The notes beneath the pieces are model-generated. The model ran no database searches and was not told the DNA's origin. It saw only the letters and a program-made list of their open reading frames with translations. This document shows positions 27,554 to 36,478 of a stretch of DNA of 64,000 nucleotides, one piece after another (positions within the stretch are counted from its first letter, which is position 1; every line of letters starts with the position of its first letter). The position numbers were made by a program, and so were the translations under genes. The stretch is taken from positions 18,799 to 82,798 of the forward strand of contig NZ_JAUNLS010000011.1 in assembly GCF_030532325.1 (NCBI RefSeq), written 5' to 3'. Origin of the DNA: Corynebacterium sp. GTDB lineage: Bacteria; Actinomycetota; Actinomycetes; Mycobacteriales; Mycobacteriaceae.

Positions 27554-30500
27554 CTATGCGCGGCGGCGGGCCACAAGCGCACCGGCGGCGATGATGAGAG
27601 CGCCCAGCAGGGCCAACCAGCCCACGCCCATCCCGCCGGTCTTGGGCAGGGAGCCCACGGTGACGTCGGCGATCTGGATGGTCACCACGTCTTTATCGGC
27701 GGTGGGCACGATGCTGGCCGGGAAGCCGTTCTTCTGGTCCTGGAACTCGATCTGTGCCTTGCCGTCGGCATCACGGGAAACGGTGAGCAGAATCGGCTTG
27801 GGCAGCAGCGAGTAACCAGCAGGGGAGCGGGTCTCCACCAGGAAGTAGGTCTGGCCGGACTTCACGGTGGTCGCACCGGAGGTTCCGCCCTGCGGGACCT
27901 CGATGGGGGTGCCCTCGCCGGTGGGCTGGAGCTGGCCATCGGGGCCGAGGGAGGTCTCGAAGAGTGCAAAGGAGGCGTCGAGAAGCACGGCGTTGTCCTC
28001 GTGATCAACCTTCTGCAGCTGGATCTTCACATCAGGATCCTCCGGCGGACATTCGGCCGTGGAGGAATTGTTGCCGTGATCCGGATCTTCCTCATTACCC
28101 AGCACCGTGGCGGTGTTGGGCACGCAGCGGGCAGGGGTGCCCTCATCCACGGCGGCGGAGAACTCGAGGGACGCGGACTGGTTGAGCTTCACAGGCCCAA
28201 AGATGGCCTGGAAAGCGGTCTTATCACCGTTGATTTCTACAAGAACGTTGGAGGGGTTGGCGTCTACGCGTACGTCCTTCAGACCCGCGGGAAACATATC
28301 CGTGAGCACGAAGCCAGAGGAACCATCCGGGCCCAGGTTGGACACCGTGGCGCGCCACCGCAGGCGGGCGGGCTGGACGCTGGTATCCACGCCCAGGAAC
28401 TCCTTGGTGATCTGCAGATCCGTCTTCAACGGGGCGGTGCCGTTGCTGGTGCCGTTGGAGTTATAAGACACCGGCACGTTGCGCTCCACGCTGATGAGCT
28501 CAGCGGTGGGGTTGGCGGAGTCCGGGTTGATGATGCGCAGGCGCACGCCATCGGCAGTGGAGACAGTACTGGCGGTGCCAAAGCCCAAGTCGCCGTTGCC
28601 GTAGGTCCACGCCTTGCCCCACTGCAAACCGGTGGGAACGGAAAGGCCAGCGGCGGACTTCAGGTCGGTGATGTCGATTTCCTTGCGCTGACCGGTGCGC
28701 AGATCCACGCGCTCAAGCAGCACACGGCCACCGGAGACCCAACCGTTGCGGATACCCCAGGCGTAGGTGCCGTTGGAGAAGTCCTCACCGCCGACGGTCT
28801 GCGGCAGTACGGTGTAGTCCTCCACGCGGTAGTTGCTCTTTTGACCGCTGTGATCGGTGGGGTTGCCGTAGCGCACCGCCGCAGTGACGTGATCCAGGTT
28901 GACCTTGTACAAAGCACCGCTGCCGGATAGCGAGGCGTTGGAGACCCAGTAGTCACCGTTGGCATCGAAGAAGCCGTTGTTGATACCACCCCACAGGTCA
29001 TTAGCCCAAGGCTGATCGTAGTTTCCGGCAAAGGCGTAGTCCTGAGTACCAGGCTTGGTCACCTTGCCCAGGTTGTAGACCTGGCCGGTCATGGGGTCGA
29101 TCTGCAGGAGGTGACCAGCGGGGAAGCAGGGATCCTCCAGCGGGACCACGTCCGCGCCGTAACTATAGCCGTTGCTCTGAGCATCCATGTTGCGGATGAC
29201 CTTGTGCTGGCCGATGCGCGGCTGGGAGATGGCGTAGAGCCAATTGTCGTCGGCGTTATACGCCAGCGAGTTGATCACCCAGCCGCTCTCCTTGCCAATA
29301 GGAACGAACTGCGCCGCACCCTGCTTCTGGTAGTAGAGCTGGGTGGAGTAGCGGTTCTGGCCGTCCGGCTTGGACGCCGTGACGTAGACGCGGTTTCCCT
29401 CGGCCTTTTCTACCTCAGTGAGCTCGCGGGCCGGGCGGCGGTAGGTCGAGGCCTGCCCATTGCCCATGTAGGGGATAGGGCGGCCATTGGGATCAGTCAC
29501 GTCGGCGACACAACGCTGCGGGATCTCGCGGGCCGCGCGGTAGAGCTTGACCATGCCCACGCCGCAGGCGGTTGAGCGCTTGGTCAGGTTGATCTTGACG
29601 GCACGGTACTGCACGCCGTTATCACGGATGGGGGAGTTGAAACGGATAAGTAGGCGGTTGCCCTGGGTCTGCAGGGTATAGCTGCTGCTGCCGATGCTGA
29701 TGGGGGCGCGGTAGAGATCCATGCCGGGGTAGACCTGCACCGTGAGGTAGCGGTAATCGCTTACGCTTCCGATGTTGGAACCCATATCCACCGAGATCAT
29801 CGAGAGATCCCCGTTGAAGCTGTTGTCTTTGACCTCATGAACCCACTGGGTAAACACCGCAGTGCTGCCATCGGTGCACTGCGTGGCGGTATTGGGCAGG
29901 TAGACGTAGCCCGCCTGGGAGGTCTCCGTGGCCGGCGGGGACAGGGGAGAATCACTGGGAGCGCCCAGGGTGCCGGTATCGCGGCGCCAGGGGGTGCCGG
30001 TATCCGGCTGGTCCTTGGCCACACCCCAGATGGTCAGTGCGGTGCCGTCACAGGTTAGGCCCTGTGCATCCGGGATGAAGACGTGGAAATCGGAGTAGAC
30101 GTGCGGCGGGGCCTGCAGCGGGTTGTTGAAGATGATAAACAGCGAGTCCCCCTCCACGCGGGTGGAAAAGTCCAGGCCGTTGGAGAGGTTCATGAAGCCG
30201 GAGCTGCCGCCGGTATTTCCGAATTGAACGCGGAAGCGGGGATCATTGGTATCAATGCTGGCGGCGTTGCGCAGCTTGACCTCCAGCATGGAGACGTTCT
30301 GCGAGGAACCACTGGTCGCACCGCCGACGCTATCGGCGGTGCGCCACCACTTCTTGAAGTAGGGGACACCATCGACGGTGCCACACTGGTGATCCGATTG
30401 CGGCAGCTTGACCGTATCCGCCGGTGGGAATGCGGGCGCGGCCTCGGTGGTGCCGTAGATGTCCATGCTGATCTTTGCGTTGGCAGGATCGAAGGAAAAG

Positions 30501-31633
30501 CGCGAAATGAGCTCAAAGGCGGCTGACTGTGCGAGCTCGATGGAGTCCACACGGGAGCCGTTGACCATGGGGTAGAACTCAAACTCCAGGTAGCCCAGCT
30601 GGTTGCTGATCACGCGCTTGCCGCTGCTGATCTGCGCGGTGCCGGCGGGCGCGGTGATGCCGTTGAGATTGAAGGTGAAGTCTTTGACGTCGAAGGCCTG
30701 GCCGGGCTTTTCCAGGCGGATAACCGCCTTGCTGAAGGTAGAAGCGCGCACGGTGCTGGCCTTAGTGGAATACGGGCCGGTGCCCGCGCCGGTGGTGGAG
30801 ACATCCTTGAGCTGCAAGCCGCCGAGGCCGTTGACGCTGAAGCTGGGGTGCTGGCCACCGGCATCGGGCGCGGAGCAGTCCTGCGCTGCGACGTTAAACT
30901 CCCAGCGGGTGGTCGCCCCAGCGCTCAATACGTATCCGGCCTCCGGGGAAGCGGTGACAGTGACGGTGGAGGTGTCCGTGTCGTCGTGGCGTTCGTAGCG
31001 AACGCCGGTGACCTGTGGGAGTTCCACGGTCTTGCGCACGCCGCACTGGCCCGGCTCCACGAGCTTGGGCGCCTGCGGGGTGATCTCGGTGAGCGCCGGG
31101 GCGTCCTCCGCGCCAGAGACGGTCATCCGTGGGTTCGTCAGCGGTGCGAAGTACTGGGCCACGATGGTGACGCGCTGGCCAGCCCGCACGGGGACATCGG
31201 CAACGTTCAGTTGCCATTTCTTTGCGCTGAAATCCCAACCGAAGCCAGGGTTGGAAATCCTGCTTCCTCCCACCAAGAGGTAGGCGTTATCGCTGGCGGG
31301 GGAGCGCAGCGCGGTGAGCTTGGAATCCTCCAGCACCACGGTGTTGAGCGTGCCGGAGTGGGTGGCCGTCAGGGAAAAGCCCTTGAGGTCCACGTCTTCG
31401 TAGCCCACGGAGGCGGCACCGGAGTCCTGCCACGCGGTCTGCGCGTTTGCCTTCGGGGTGGCTCCGCCGAAACCGGCGGGCAATAGCACGGACACAACCA
31501 GGCCGAGGGCGATGGCGAGTGCTAAGACGCAGCGCGCCACCGTGGCGGTGCGCACTGCGGCGGTATGCCCTGTTGCGGTGTGTGCGGTCAGCGTTGCGGG
31601 CCCGGCGCTACGGGATGCAGTGACAATACGCAT
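27554..31633 (-). CDS. Pilus tip adhesin (SpaC/SpaF-like), LPxTG
   Basis: A 1359-residue surface protein with a long, Thr-rich, basic N-terminus, then a signal helix (VLALAIALGLVVSVLLPAGFG). Beta-rich N-terminal domains fill the first 650 residues. A propeller-like middle around 700-1050 follows (YAFAGNYDQPWANDLWGGIN, NGDYWVSNASL). Next are a DUF11-like domain (LRWRATVSNLGPDGSSGF) and a Cna-B/prealbumin-like domain with E-box YFLVETRSPAGY. The sorting signal LPKTG with membrane helix and ARRRA ends it. Size and place in the operon fit the tip pilin. I see no clear von Willebrand A MIDAS motif. It probably mediates host-cell or particle contact. Confidence 0.85.
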   Translation of the reverse strand: MRIVTASRSAGPATLTAHTATGHTAAVRTATVARCVLALAIALGLVVSVLLPAGFGGATPKANAQTAWQDSGAASVGYEDVDLKGFSLTATHSGTLNTVVLEDSKLTALRSPASDNAYLLVGGSRISNPGFGWDFSAKKWQLNVADVPVRAGQRVTIVAQYFAPLTNPRMTVSGAEDAPALTEITPQAPKLVEPGQCGVRKTVELPQVTGVRYERHDDTDTSTVTVTASPEAGYVLSAGATTRWEFNVAAQDCSAPDAGGQHPSFSVNGLGGLQLKDVSTTGAGTGPYSTKASTVRASTFSKAVIRLEKPGQAFDVKDFTFNLNGITAPAGTAQISSGKRVISNQLGYLEFEFYPMVNGSRVDSIELAQSAAFELISRFSFDPANAKISMDIYGTTEAAPAFPPADTVKLPQSDHQCGTVDGVPYFKKWWRTADSVGGATSGSSQNVSMLEVKLRNAASIDTNDPRFRVQFGNTGGSSGFMNLSNGLDFSTRVEGDSLFIIFNNPLQAPPHVYSDFHVFIPDAQGLTCDGTALTIWGVAKDQPDTGTPWRRDTGTLGAPSDSPLSPPATETSQAGYVYLPNTATQCTDGSTAVFTQWVHEVKDNSFNGDLSMISVDMGSNIGSVSDYRYLTVQVYPGMDLYRAPISIGSSSYTLQTQGNRLLIRFNSPIRDNGVQYRAVKINLTKRSTACGVGMVKLYRAAREIPQRCVADVTDPNGRPIPYMGNGQASTYRRPARELTEVEKAEGNRVYVTASKPDGQNRYSTQLYYQKQGAAQFVPIGKESGWVINSLAYNADDNWLYAISQPRIGQHKVIRNMDAQSNGYSYGADVVPLEDPCFPAGHLLQIDPMTGQVYNLGKVTKPGTQDYAFAGNYDQPWANDLWGGINNGFFDANGDYWVSNASLSGSGALYKVNLDHVTAAVRYGNPTDHSGQKSNYRVEDYTVLPQTVGGEDFSNGTYAWGIRNGWVSGGRVLLERVDLRTGQRKEIDITDLKSAAGLSVPTGLQWGKAWTYGNGDLGFGTASTVSTADGVRLRIINPDSANPTAELISVERNVPVSYNSNGTSNGTAPLKTDLQITKEFLGVDTSVQPARLRWRATVSNLGPDGSSGFVLTDMFPAGLKDVRVDANPSNVLVEINGDKTAFQAIFGPVKLNQSASLEFSAAVDEGTPARCVPNTATVLGNEEDPDHGNNSSTAECPPEDPDVKIQLQKVDHEDNAVLLDASFALFETSLGPDGQLQPTGEGTPIEVPQGGTSGATTVKSGQTYFLVETRSPAGYSLLPKPILLTVSRDADGKAQIEFQDQKNGFPASIVPTADKDVVTIQIADVTVGSLPKTGGMGVGWLALLGALIIAAGALVARRRA

Positions 31634-31644
31634 AGGTGGTGCCG

Positions 31645-32544
31645 TTAGTCTTTCTTATTTCGTCGTGCGGATGCGGTTACTGTGATGACGCCAGCGCCGA
31701 TGAGCGCCAGGCCAGCAAAGACAATGCCGATGACCTGAACACCCGTCATGGCCAGGCCAGGTGGCAGGGGAGTTGCAGGGGCACCGGGCGGTGGTGGTGC
31801 CTTGACTGTGGTGCCGGGCGTGCCCGGCTCGCTGGGCTCCGTGGGCGGCGGTGGTGCCTTGACTGTGGTGCCTGGGGTACGCGGCGTGGTGGGCGTGGGC
31901 GGAGTATCCCGCGGGGTAGTGGGCGGGGATGGCGGGGTCGAGGGTGTGGTGGAACGTGGCTTGGCCACAATGACACCCGCCGGGGCGGTGCCCTCCTCCT
32001 CGGAGACCTGGAAAGGCACAGCGACGAGGAAGGAGTTGATGTTGCGGTGCTGTGGGCTAGGCGCCTCAGAGACCACCAGGAAGATGCCGCGGGGAAGGTC
32101 CTCGAAGAGCACCGTGCCGTTTGCGTCGGTGGCCGCGCGGAAGGTGCGGGATTTCTCCCACTGCTGGGCAATGGCCTCCAGGCTGGTGCCGTGAATCTTT
32201 GCGAGGTCTCCCTGGGAGTTCGGGTCAATACCAGCTAGTTGTTGCAGCTCGATCATCACGCCGTCGACCTTCCCGGTAGGCGGGGTGCCATCAGCGTTGC
32301 GATTACCGCGGGCCAGGGTGATCTGCAGGTTATGCGTCATGGCGGTGGCGCTATCCTGCAGGGAGTCCGCGCCGACCACGGGCACGGCGTGCGCCGGGGT
32401 GGGCGCCCAGGCGCCGGTGCTGCTCCAGGCCAGCAGCGCTGCGGTGCAGGCTGCCATCCCCGTGCCCACGCGGGTGCGCGTTCTACTAGTGTGGGCGCTC
32501 CTGGTGCGCGTCTTACTGGTCACTGTCCTACCGGTGCGTGTCAT
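31645..32544 (-). CDS. Pilus base/minor pilin (SpaB/SpaE-like), LAMTG
   Basis: A 299-residue protein with an Arg/Thr-rich N-terminus and signal sequence (MAACTAALLAWSSTGAWA), one prealbumin-type domain (SLQDSATAMTHNLQITLARG to FQVSEEEG), then a proline/threonine wall-spanning stalk in which TPGTTVKAPPPP occurs twice. The sorting motif is LAMTG rather than LPxTG; SpaB-type pilins use LAFTG, which the housekeeping sortase recognises to anchor the fibre. The ATG at 32544 has a GGGGAAGG site and overlaps the end of the upstream sortase gene by 17 bases. A longer open frame upstream is only the shadow of that sortase. Confidence 0.85.
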   Translation of the reverse strand: MTRTGRTVTSKTRTRSAHTSRTRTRVGTGMAACTAALLAWSSTGAWAPTPAHAVPVVGADSLQDSATAMTHNLQITLARGNRNADGTPPTGKVDGVMIELQQLAGIDPNSQGDLAKIHGTSLEAIAQQWEKSRTFRAATDANGTVLFEDLPRGIFLVVSEAPSPQHRNINSFLVAVPFQVSEEEGTAPAGVIVAKPRSTTPSTPPSPPTTPRDTPPTPTTPRTPGTTVKAPPPPTEPSEPGTPGTTVKAPPPPGAPATPLPPGLAMTGVQVIGIVFAGLALIGAGVITVTASARRNKKD

Positions 32545-33490
32545 AGTTACCTTCCCCTGGGCGGGCGTTGTGCTTGATGGGTTCTTCTTCTGTGTGCTGG
32601 GGTTTTCTTGCGCGGCGGGCGGTGTGCCACAGCCACCACGCCAGCGAGATTCCGGCCAGCATGACCGCTGTGAGCAGCGCGTACATCCACCACTGCCAGC
32701 CGGAACCGTGGGTGCTATCCAAAAGCGTTGCTTCGGCGGCATCGAGTGGTACCTGGTGTCCACGCACCAGCAGGCGGTGGGAGTTGATGCCATAGGGGGT
32801 GCAGGTGATTAGCGTGATGTAATCCTTGCCCTCCTCCGGGCGCAGACCTTCTGTCTGCGTGGGCAGTACTACGCTGCGCTTGTCCACGACGTATTTCATC
32901 CTGTGGCCCGAAACCTGCACGTAGAAGACGTCACCCTCTGTGAGCTTGGCGAGGTTATCGAACATCGTGACGTTGGTCAGCCCGGTGTGTCCGGTAATGA
33001 CTGCGTGGGTTCCCGGACCGCCTACGGGCAGGTCGGATCCGTAGAGATGGCCCAGGCCTTCCTGCAGGGTTTTCTCTTCCGTGCCGTGGTAGAGCGGCAA
33101 ATCCACGGTGATGCTGGGGATCACGATGCGCGCCATGGCCTTGGTGGCTGAGAGCTGAGTGAGGTACTCGGCGTAGTCGGCGTTGGACTCGTCGATTTGG
33201 TTTAGCCAGGGATCCAGGATGGGCCCGGTGGTGCGGGTGCTGTTGTAGTTGTGGGCTGCATCCCACTGCGTCTGCTTGGCCTCTTGTGGCGCGGCGGCGT
33301 CGAGCTTGGCGTATTCCTGCGCGGCCTTGGTGGTGTTGTGGTTATTCCACGCTGTAGCCACTATCGGGTAGGCCATGACCAGCATGCCGATGATGACCAG
33401 CAGCGCGGGCAACAGTATGCGTGCCGGCCGGCCTGCCTTGTTGCGTTGGGGTGGCCGCTTTCCCGGGCGGGAAGCAAGAACAAGCTTCAC
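32528..33490 (-). CDS. Class C (pilin-polymerising) sortase, proximal
   Basis: A 320-residue class C sortase: N-terminal membrane helix (LLPALLVIIGMLVMAYPIVA), canonical lid DPW at residues 93-95, His168 (TGHTGL), Cys230 (TLITCTPYG), Arg239 (NSHR) and a second C-terminal membrane helix (MYALLTAVMLAGISLAWWLW). It starts at GTG 33490 behind GGAG. It follows the major pilin gene after a 268-base gap with hairpins and overlaps the base pilin start. Being next to the shaft pilin, it is the likely shaft polymerase; the distal sortase may handle tip or base incorporation. Confidence 0.92.
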   Translation of the reverse strand: MKLVLASRPGKRPPQRNKAGRPARILLPALLVIIGMLVMAYPIVATAWNNHNTTKAAQEYAKLDAAAPQEAKQTQWDAAHNYNSTRTTGPILDPWLNQIDESNADYAEYLTQLSATKAMARIVIPSITVDLPLYHGTEEKTLQEGLGHLYGSDLPVGGPGTHAVITGHTGLTNVTMFDNLAKLTEGDVFYVQVSGHRMKYVVDKRSVVLPTQTEGLRPEEGKDYITLITCTPYGINSHRLLVRGHQVPLDAAEATLLDSTHGSGWQWWMYALLTAVMLAGISLAWWLWHTARRARKPQHTEEEPIKHNARPGEGNYDTHR

Positions 33491-33600
33491 TCAGAACTCC
33501 ACAACTGTTGTGACAGATAGCCGCCCCTGGCCGAAATCCGGCATGCTGAGCTTTCACGAATCTTCGGGGGTGCAGGACTACGAGAATTGGAAAGACAAAA

Positions 33601-33737
33601 ATCTAAAACTGTAAAAACAAAAAAGAAACGGGGTAGCTCTTGCGGAGCGGCGTGGCGATGTCTCACCTTCCGCCCCGCTCAGCCACACCCCGCGGGGGAG
33701 TGTGGCCTAGCCCAGGCAGCTACGTTCCTGGGCTAGG
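33601..33737 (-). terminator. Hairpins and T-tract between major pilin and sortase (partial terminator)
   Basis: On the minus strand, downstream of the major pilin stop, lie an 11-bp stem CCTAGCCCAGG / CCTGGGCTAGG (33706-33737) and a second stem GCCACAC / GTGTGGC (33682-33706). Further on, a GGGG/CCCC pairing ends in TTTCTTTTTTGTTTTT (33615-33635). Most transcripts would end here, leaving the shaft pilin in excess and the sortases, base and tip made by read-through. Confidence 0.65.
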
Positions 33738-33758
33738 GATGAGCGCTTGCCAGCGCGA

Positions 33759-35381
33759 TTAGTTCTTGGCACTGCGGCGTGCGAAGAACGCACCGGCGCC
33801 AATGATGAGAGCACCGATAGCCGCGAGGATGCCCACGCCGGCGCCGCCGGTCAGGGGCAGGTTCGGGGTCTCCTGGCGGACGTTCTCGATCTCCAGGGCG
33901 CCGTTCTTCAGCGGGGTGGATGCAGAGGCCAGGCTGATGATCGGTTGGTTGTTCAGCGGGTCATCGCCACGAGCTTCGGTGACAGTAAGCGTGAACTGGT
34001 GAAGCTTATCGGACAGGGCATAACCAGCGGGTGCCTCGATCTCCTTCAGGCAGTAAGCCAGATCCTGCGGCACATCGCCAGTGTTGTTGTCATTGAAGAC
34101 GTTGTTGACGTGCAGGCCATCGATGGTGAATACGCCATTCTTGTCGGTGACAAACTCGTTCTGGCCCTTGATGGTGACGCGGTTTTCTTCCTTATCGTCG
34201 ACGCCAGCCTCGCACTTATCATCCTCAGACTGGAAGAGGGCGAACTTAGCGCCAGAAAGCGGCTTCTTGCCTTCACCATTGTCGGAGTTGGCATCGACCT
34301 TCTGAACCTTGACCTTGCCGTGGTAGGTGTAAACCTTGTTGGTCTTGTTCTCAATGTCGTTGCCGCCATTGGGGTTGTTGGTGATGATGGTGGCCTCGTT
34401 GGTGATGTCACCCGCATCCTCGCCCACCGGAAGAACCTCTACATCAAAGATGAGGGAAAGGGTCTCGCCAGACTTGACCTTGTCTAGGCCGGAACGAGTT
34501 AGCTCAACGGTCAGCTTGGTGCCGACGGTAGCGCTGGCACCCGTCGCGGTGACCGTGTAATCGGCGTCGTCGAGAACTAGACCTTCAGCGGTCTTAGCTT
34601 CAATGTTGGCAGTCGCTTCATCGAAGGAAACGCGCGGATCGAGCTGATCCTCGAAGTAGAACTTGGTCAGCTTCTTGCTGTCATCGAAGTGCGGAGCTTG
34701 ACCGGTCACGGTGTAGGTGATGCTGTCACCTGCGTTCTGGTTAGCGTCGTCGACTTCCTTGGTCACCTGGACCTTGGAGTTCTTCGGGTAGACGTGGACG
34801 TCGTAGTTCCAGTTGCTCTTCTGGCCCTCGCCGTTTTGTGCTGACTGATCTTCATCGTTGTTGGTGGTCGGAACAAACACCAAGAAGGGCTTGCCAGGAA
34901 CTAGGGAGGTGTTATCGGTAACGACCTCTTCGACCAAGTAGACGCCGATCGGAAGATCCGTCGCGGTGAAAACACCATTGGTGCTGGTCAGTTCCTTGGT
35001 ATCACCAAAGGGCTTCGCAGTCTCCGGCGTCAGGGCCTTAGCCTTGGCGAATCCCTCGTTAGTGGTGAGGTCAGCCTCGACCTGGGTCACCTCGAACTTA
35101 ATGGACTTAAGGTCCTCTTCGGTGACATCGTTGCCCGGCTCGTCGTTGAGCTGATTACCAGAGTGGTTGGTTCCGTCCTCAGCACCAATGCGCTTGTGAA
35201 TGGTAATGGAGCCGGTCTTGGTGAAGTCGATGTTGCCGCTGGCGACATTCTGAGCCGGAGCCTCCTGGGCAAGCACGGAAACCTGCTCCGCAGCAGCGAT
35301 GCCCGGGGCAGCCAGGGCGGTAGACAGGCCTACGATTGCTGCAAATGATACGGAGCGGGCCGTACGAGAAACTTTTTTCAC
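33759..35381 (-). CDS. Major pilus shaft subunit (SpaA/SpaD-like), LPxTG
   Basis: The shaft pilin has a signal peptide (SVSFAAIVGLSTALAAPGIA), a pilin motif WNYDVHVYPK whose lysine is the link point for polymerisation, an E-box YCLKEIEAPAGY near residue 450, and LPLTG plus membrane helix and basic tail (ARRSAKN). Two to three Cna-B-type domains are expected to carry isopeptide bonds. The upstream ATG at 35399 lacks a ribosome site. The GTG at 35381 (MKKVSRTARS, 540 aa) has AAAAGGA seven bases before it and is preferred. It is first in the operon and followed by a likely partial terminator. Confidence 0.92.
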   Translation of the reverse strand: MKKVSRTARSVSFAAIVGLSTALAAPGIAAAEQVSVLAQEAPAQNVASGNIDFTKTGSITIHKRIGAEDGTNHSGNQLNDEPGNDVTEEDLKSIKFEVTQVEADLTTNEGFAKAKALTPETAKPFGDTKELTSTNGVFTATDLPIGVYLVEEVVTDNTSLVPGKPFLVFVPTTNNDEDQSAQNGEGQKSNWNYDVHVYPKNSKVQVTKEVDDANQNAGDSITYTVTGQAPHFDDSKKLTKFYFEDQLDPRVSFDEATANIEAKTAEGLVLDDADYTVTATGASATVGTKLTVELTRSGLDKVKSGETLSLIFDVEVLPVGEDAGDITNEATIITNNPNGGNDIENKTNKVYTYHGKVKVQKVDANSDNGEGKKPLSGAKFALFQSEDDKCEAGVDDKEENRVTIKGQNEFVTDKNGVFTIDGLHVNNVFNDNNTGDVPQDLAYCLKEIEAPAGYALSDKLHQFTLTVTEARGDDPLNNQPIISLASASTPLKNGALEIENVRQETPNLPLTGGAGVGILAAIGALIIGAGAFFARRSAKN

Positions 35382-35403
35382 GCGAAAAGTCCTTTTCATG
35401 GCG

Positions 35404-35480
35404 AGTAAACGGAGACTTTCTCCATTTACGAGGAATACGAATCACGCGACCGTCGCCCTTGAATGGCTTAAGGGGCGACG
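35404..35480 (-). promoter_or_regulatory. Two stem-loops in the leader of the pilus operon
   Basis: GTAAACGGAGA / TCTCCATTTAC (35404-35429, one mismatch) and CGTCGCCCTT / AAGGGGCGACG (35451-35480, one bulge) lie just upstream of the pilin start. They are probably part of the 5' untranslated RNA and could control its stability or translation. Confidence 0.5.
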
Positions 35481-35892
35481 TTCCCCAACGCACCTTAGTT
35501 AAGGTTCCTCTCAGGAATCTGTCGCGGATTGCCTCATTTTTGGTGAACCCTGACGGAAAGGCAAGTTGAAACAAAGCGAAAATTAAGATCCCTCTAAGGA
35601 ATGGGTAACGTTCGACACCCCTCCCATAAAGTGTTTTAATGGCTAACTAATCGGTGTCGTATCAACCAACCTACGGGTTGGTAATTTGCGGCGGGTGTCA
35701 ATTTGTATCCCTGCCAGCGGAAAAAGCCTCATTTAATGCAAGTCTTATGCAAACGGAAGTGGCAAAAGAAATACCGACCAACAGGTCGGCTTGAGTGCTC
35801 TAAATGTGCCTCATATTTCTAGGTGAGATGAATCACCAATCTGAGGATCGGTCCGATTATGTGTGTTTGGTTCTGCTTAGTCAGCGGCGTCC
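35481..35892. other. AT-rich upstream region of pilus operon
   Basis: No gene. It contains two more small inverted repeats, CCAACC / GGTTGG near 35667-35684 and CCGACC / GGTCGG near 35778-35792, and a minus-strand TTGACA near 35695 that could be a -35 element, though no well-spaced -10 was found. The region is markedly AT-richer than the core genome. Confidence 0.4.
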
Positions 35893-36357
35893 TTAGAAGC
35901 CCTGGAGTTTGCTGTAGATGTAGATCGGAATAAAGAGAACGGGAATCTGCAGCGCTAGGATGAGGGCCCCGCGCAGCGTGCGCGTGCGGCCTTTGCTGGT
36001 GGCACACCGCGCGCCAAGGATGAAGCCCAAGGGGATGAGGGCGAAGGACGCGAGGAATGCGCCTAGAAGAACGAATATTCCGCTAAAACCCATTCCCATG
36101 GAGGAGTCATAATCCGAGGTGGCATCAGCGGAGATGAGAAGAAGGAAGCCCAGGCCCCACAGGGCGAGCAAAACGAGCGGGCACAGCAGGCCCATGATTT
36201 CATCGGGGCGCCACGTGCGCTTGGACTGCGCGGGGGCGTCATGAAGCCCGGATGCGTCATGAGGGGCATCCGTGCCGTTGGGGGCGAATGCGGTCTCCGG
36301 GGCGGGGTTTGGGTTCTGGGGAGGGAGGAAAGGCCCTTCCGGCTGCGGTGCGGTCAT
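35893..36357 (-). CDS. Small integral membrane protein, unknown
   Basis: A 154-residue protein: a proline-rich cytoplasmic N-terminus of about 50 residues, then three hydrophobic segments (IMGLLCPLVLLALWGLGFLLL, FSGIFVLLGAFLASFALIPLGF and LRGALILALQIPVLFIPIYIY). The arrangement recalls DUF4190-like small membrane proteins, but no motif identifies it. It is a single gene between the pilus operon and the Crp/Fnr regulator, on the same strand as both. Confidence 0.6.
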   Translation of the reverse strand: MTAPQPEGPFLPPQNPNPAPETAFAPNGTDAPHDASGLHDAPAQSKRTWRPDEIMGLLCPLVLLALWGLGFLLLISADATSDYDSSMGMGFSGIFVLLGAFLASFALIPLGFILGARCATSKGRTRTLRGALILALQIPVLFIPIYIYSKLQGF

Positions 36358-36478
36358 GAGGGAGTCCTTAGGGAGAGGGAATTACCTCAGCATCATACTG
36401 TGATGTGGCTCCCCGCGCCGTGGCTCATGGGGAGCAGTGCCCGGAATGGCGGGAGCAGTGCTCGGGGCGGTATGCAAT

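Noticed and set aside
35640-35800. Small inverted repeats upstream of the pilus operon as a CRISPR-like or integron site
   Set aside because: Only two unrelated short hairpins, with no repeated unit or spacer pattern and no attC core.
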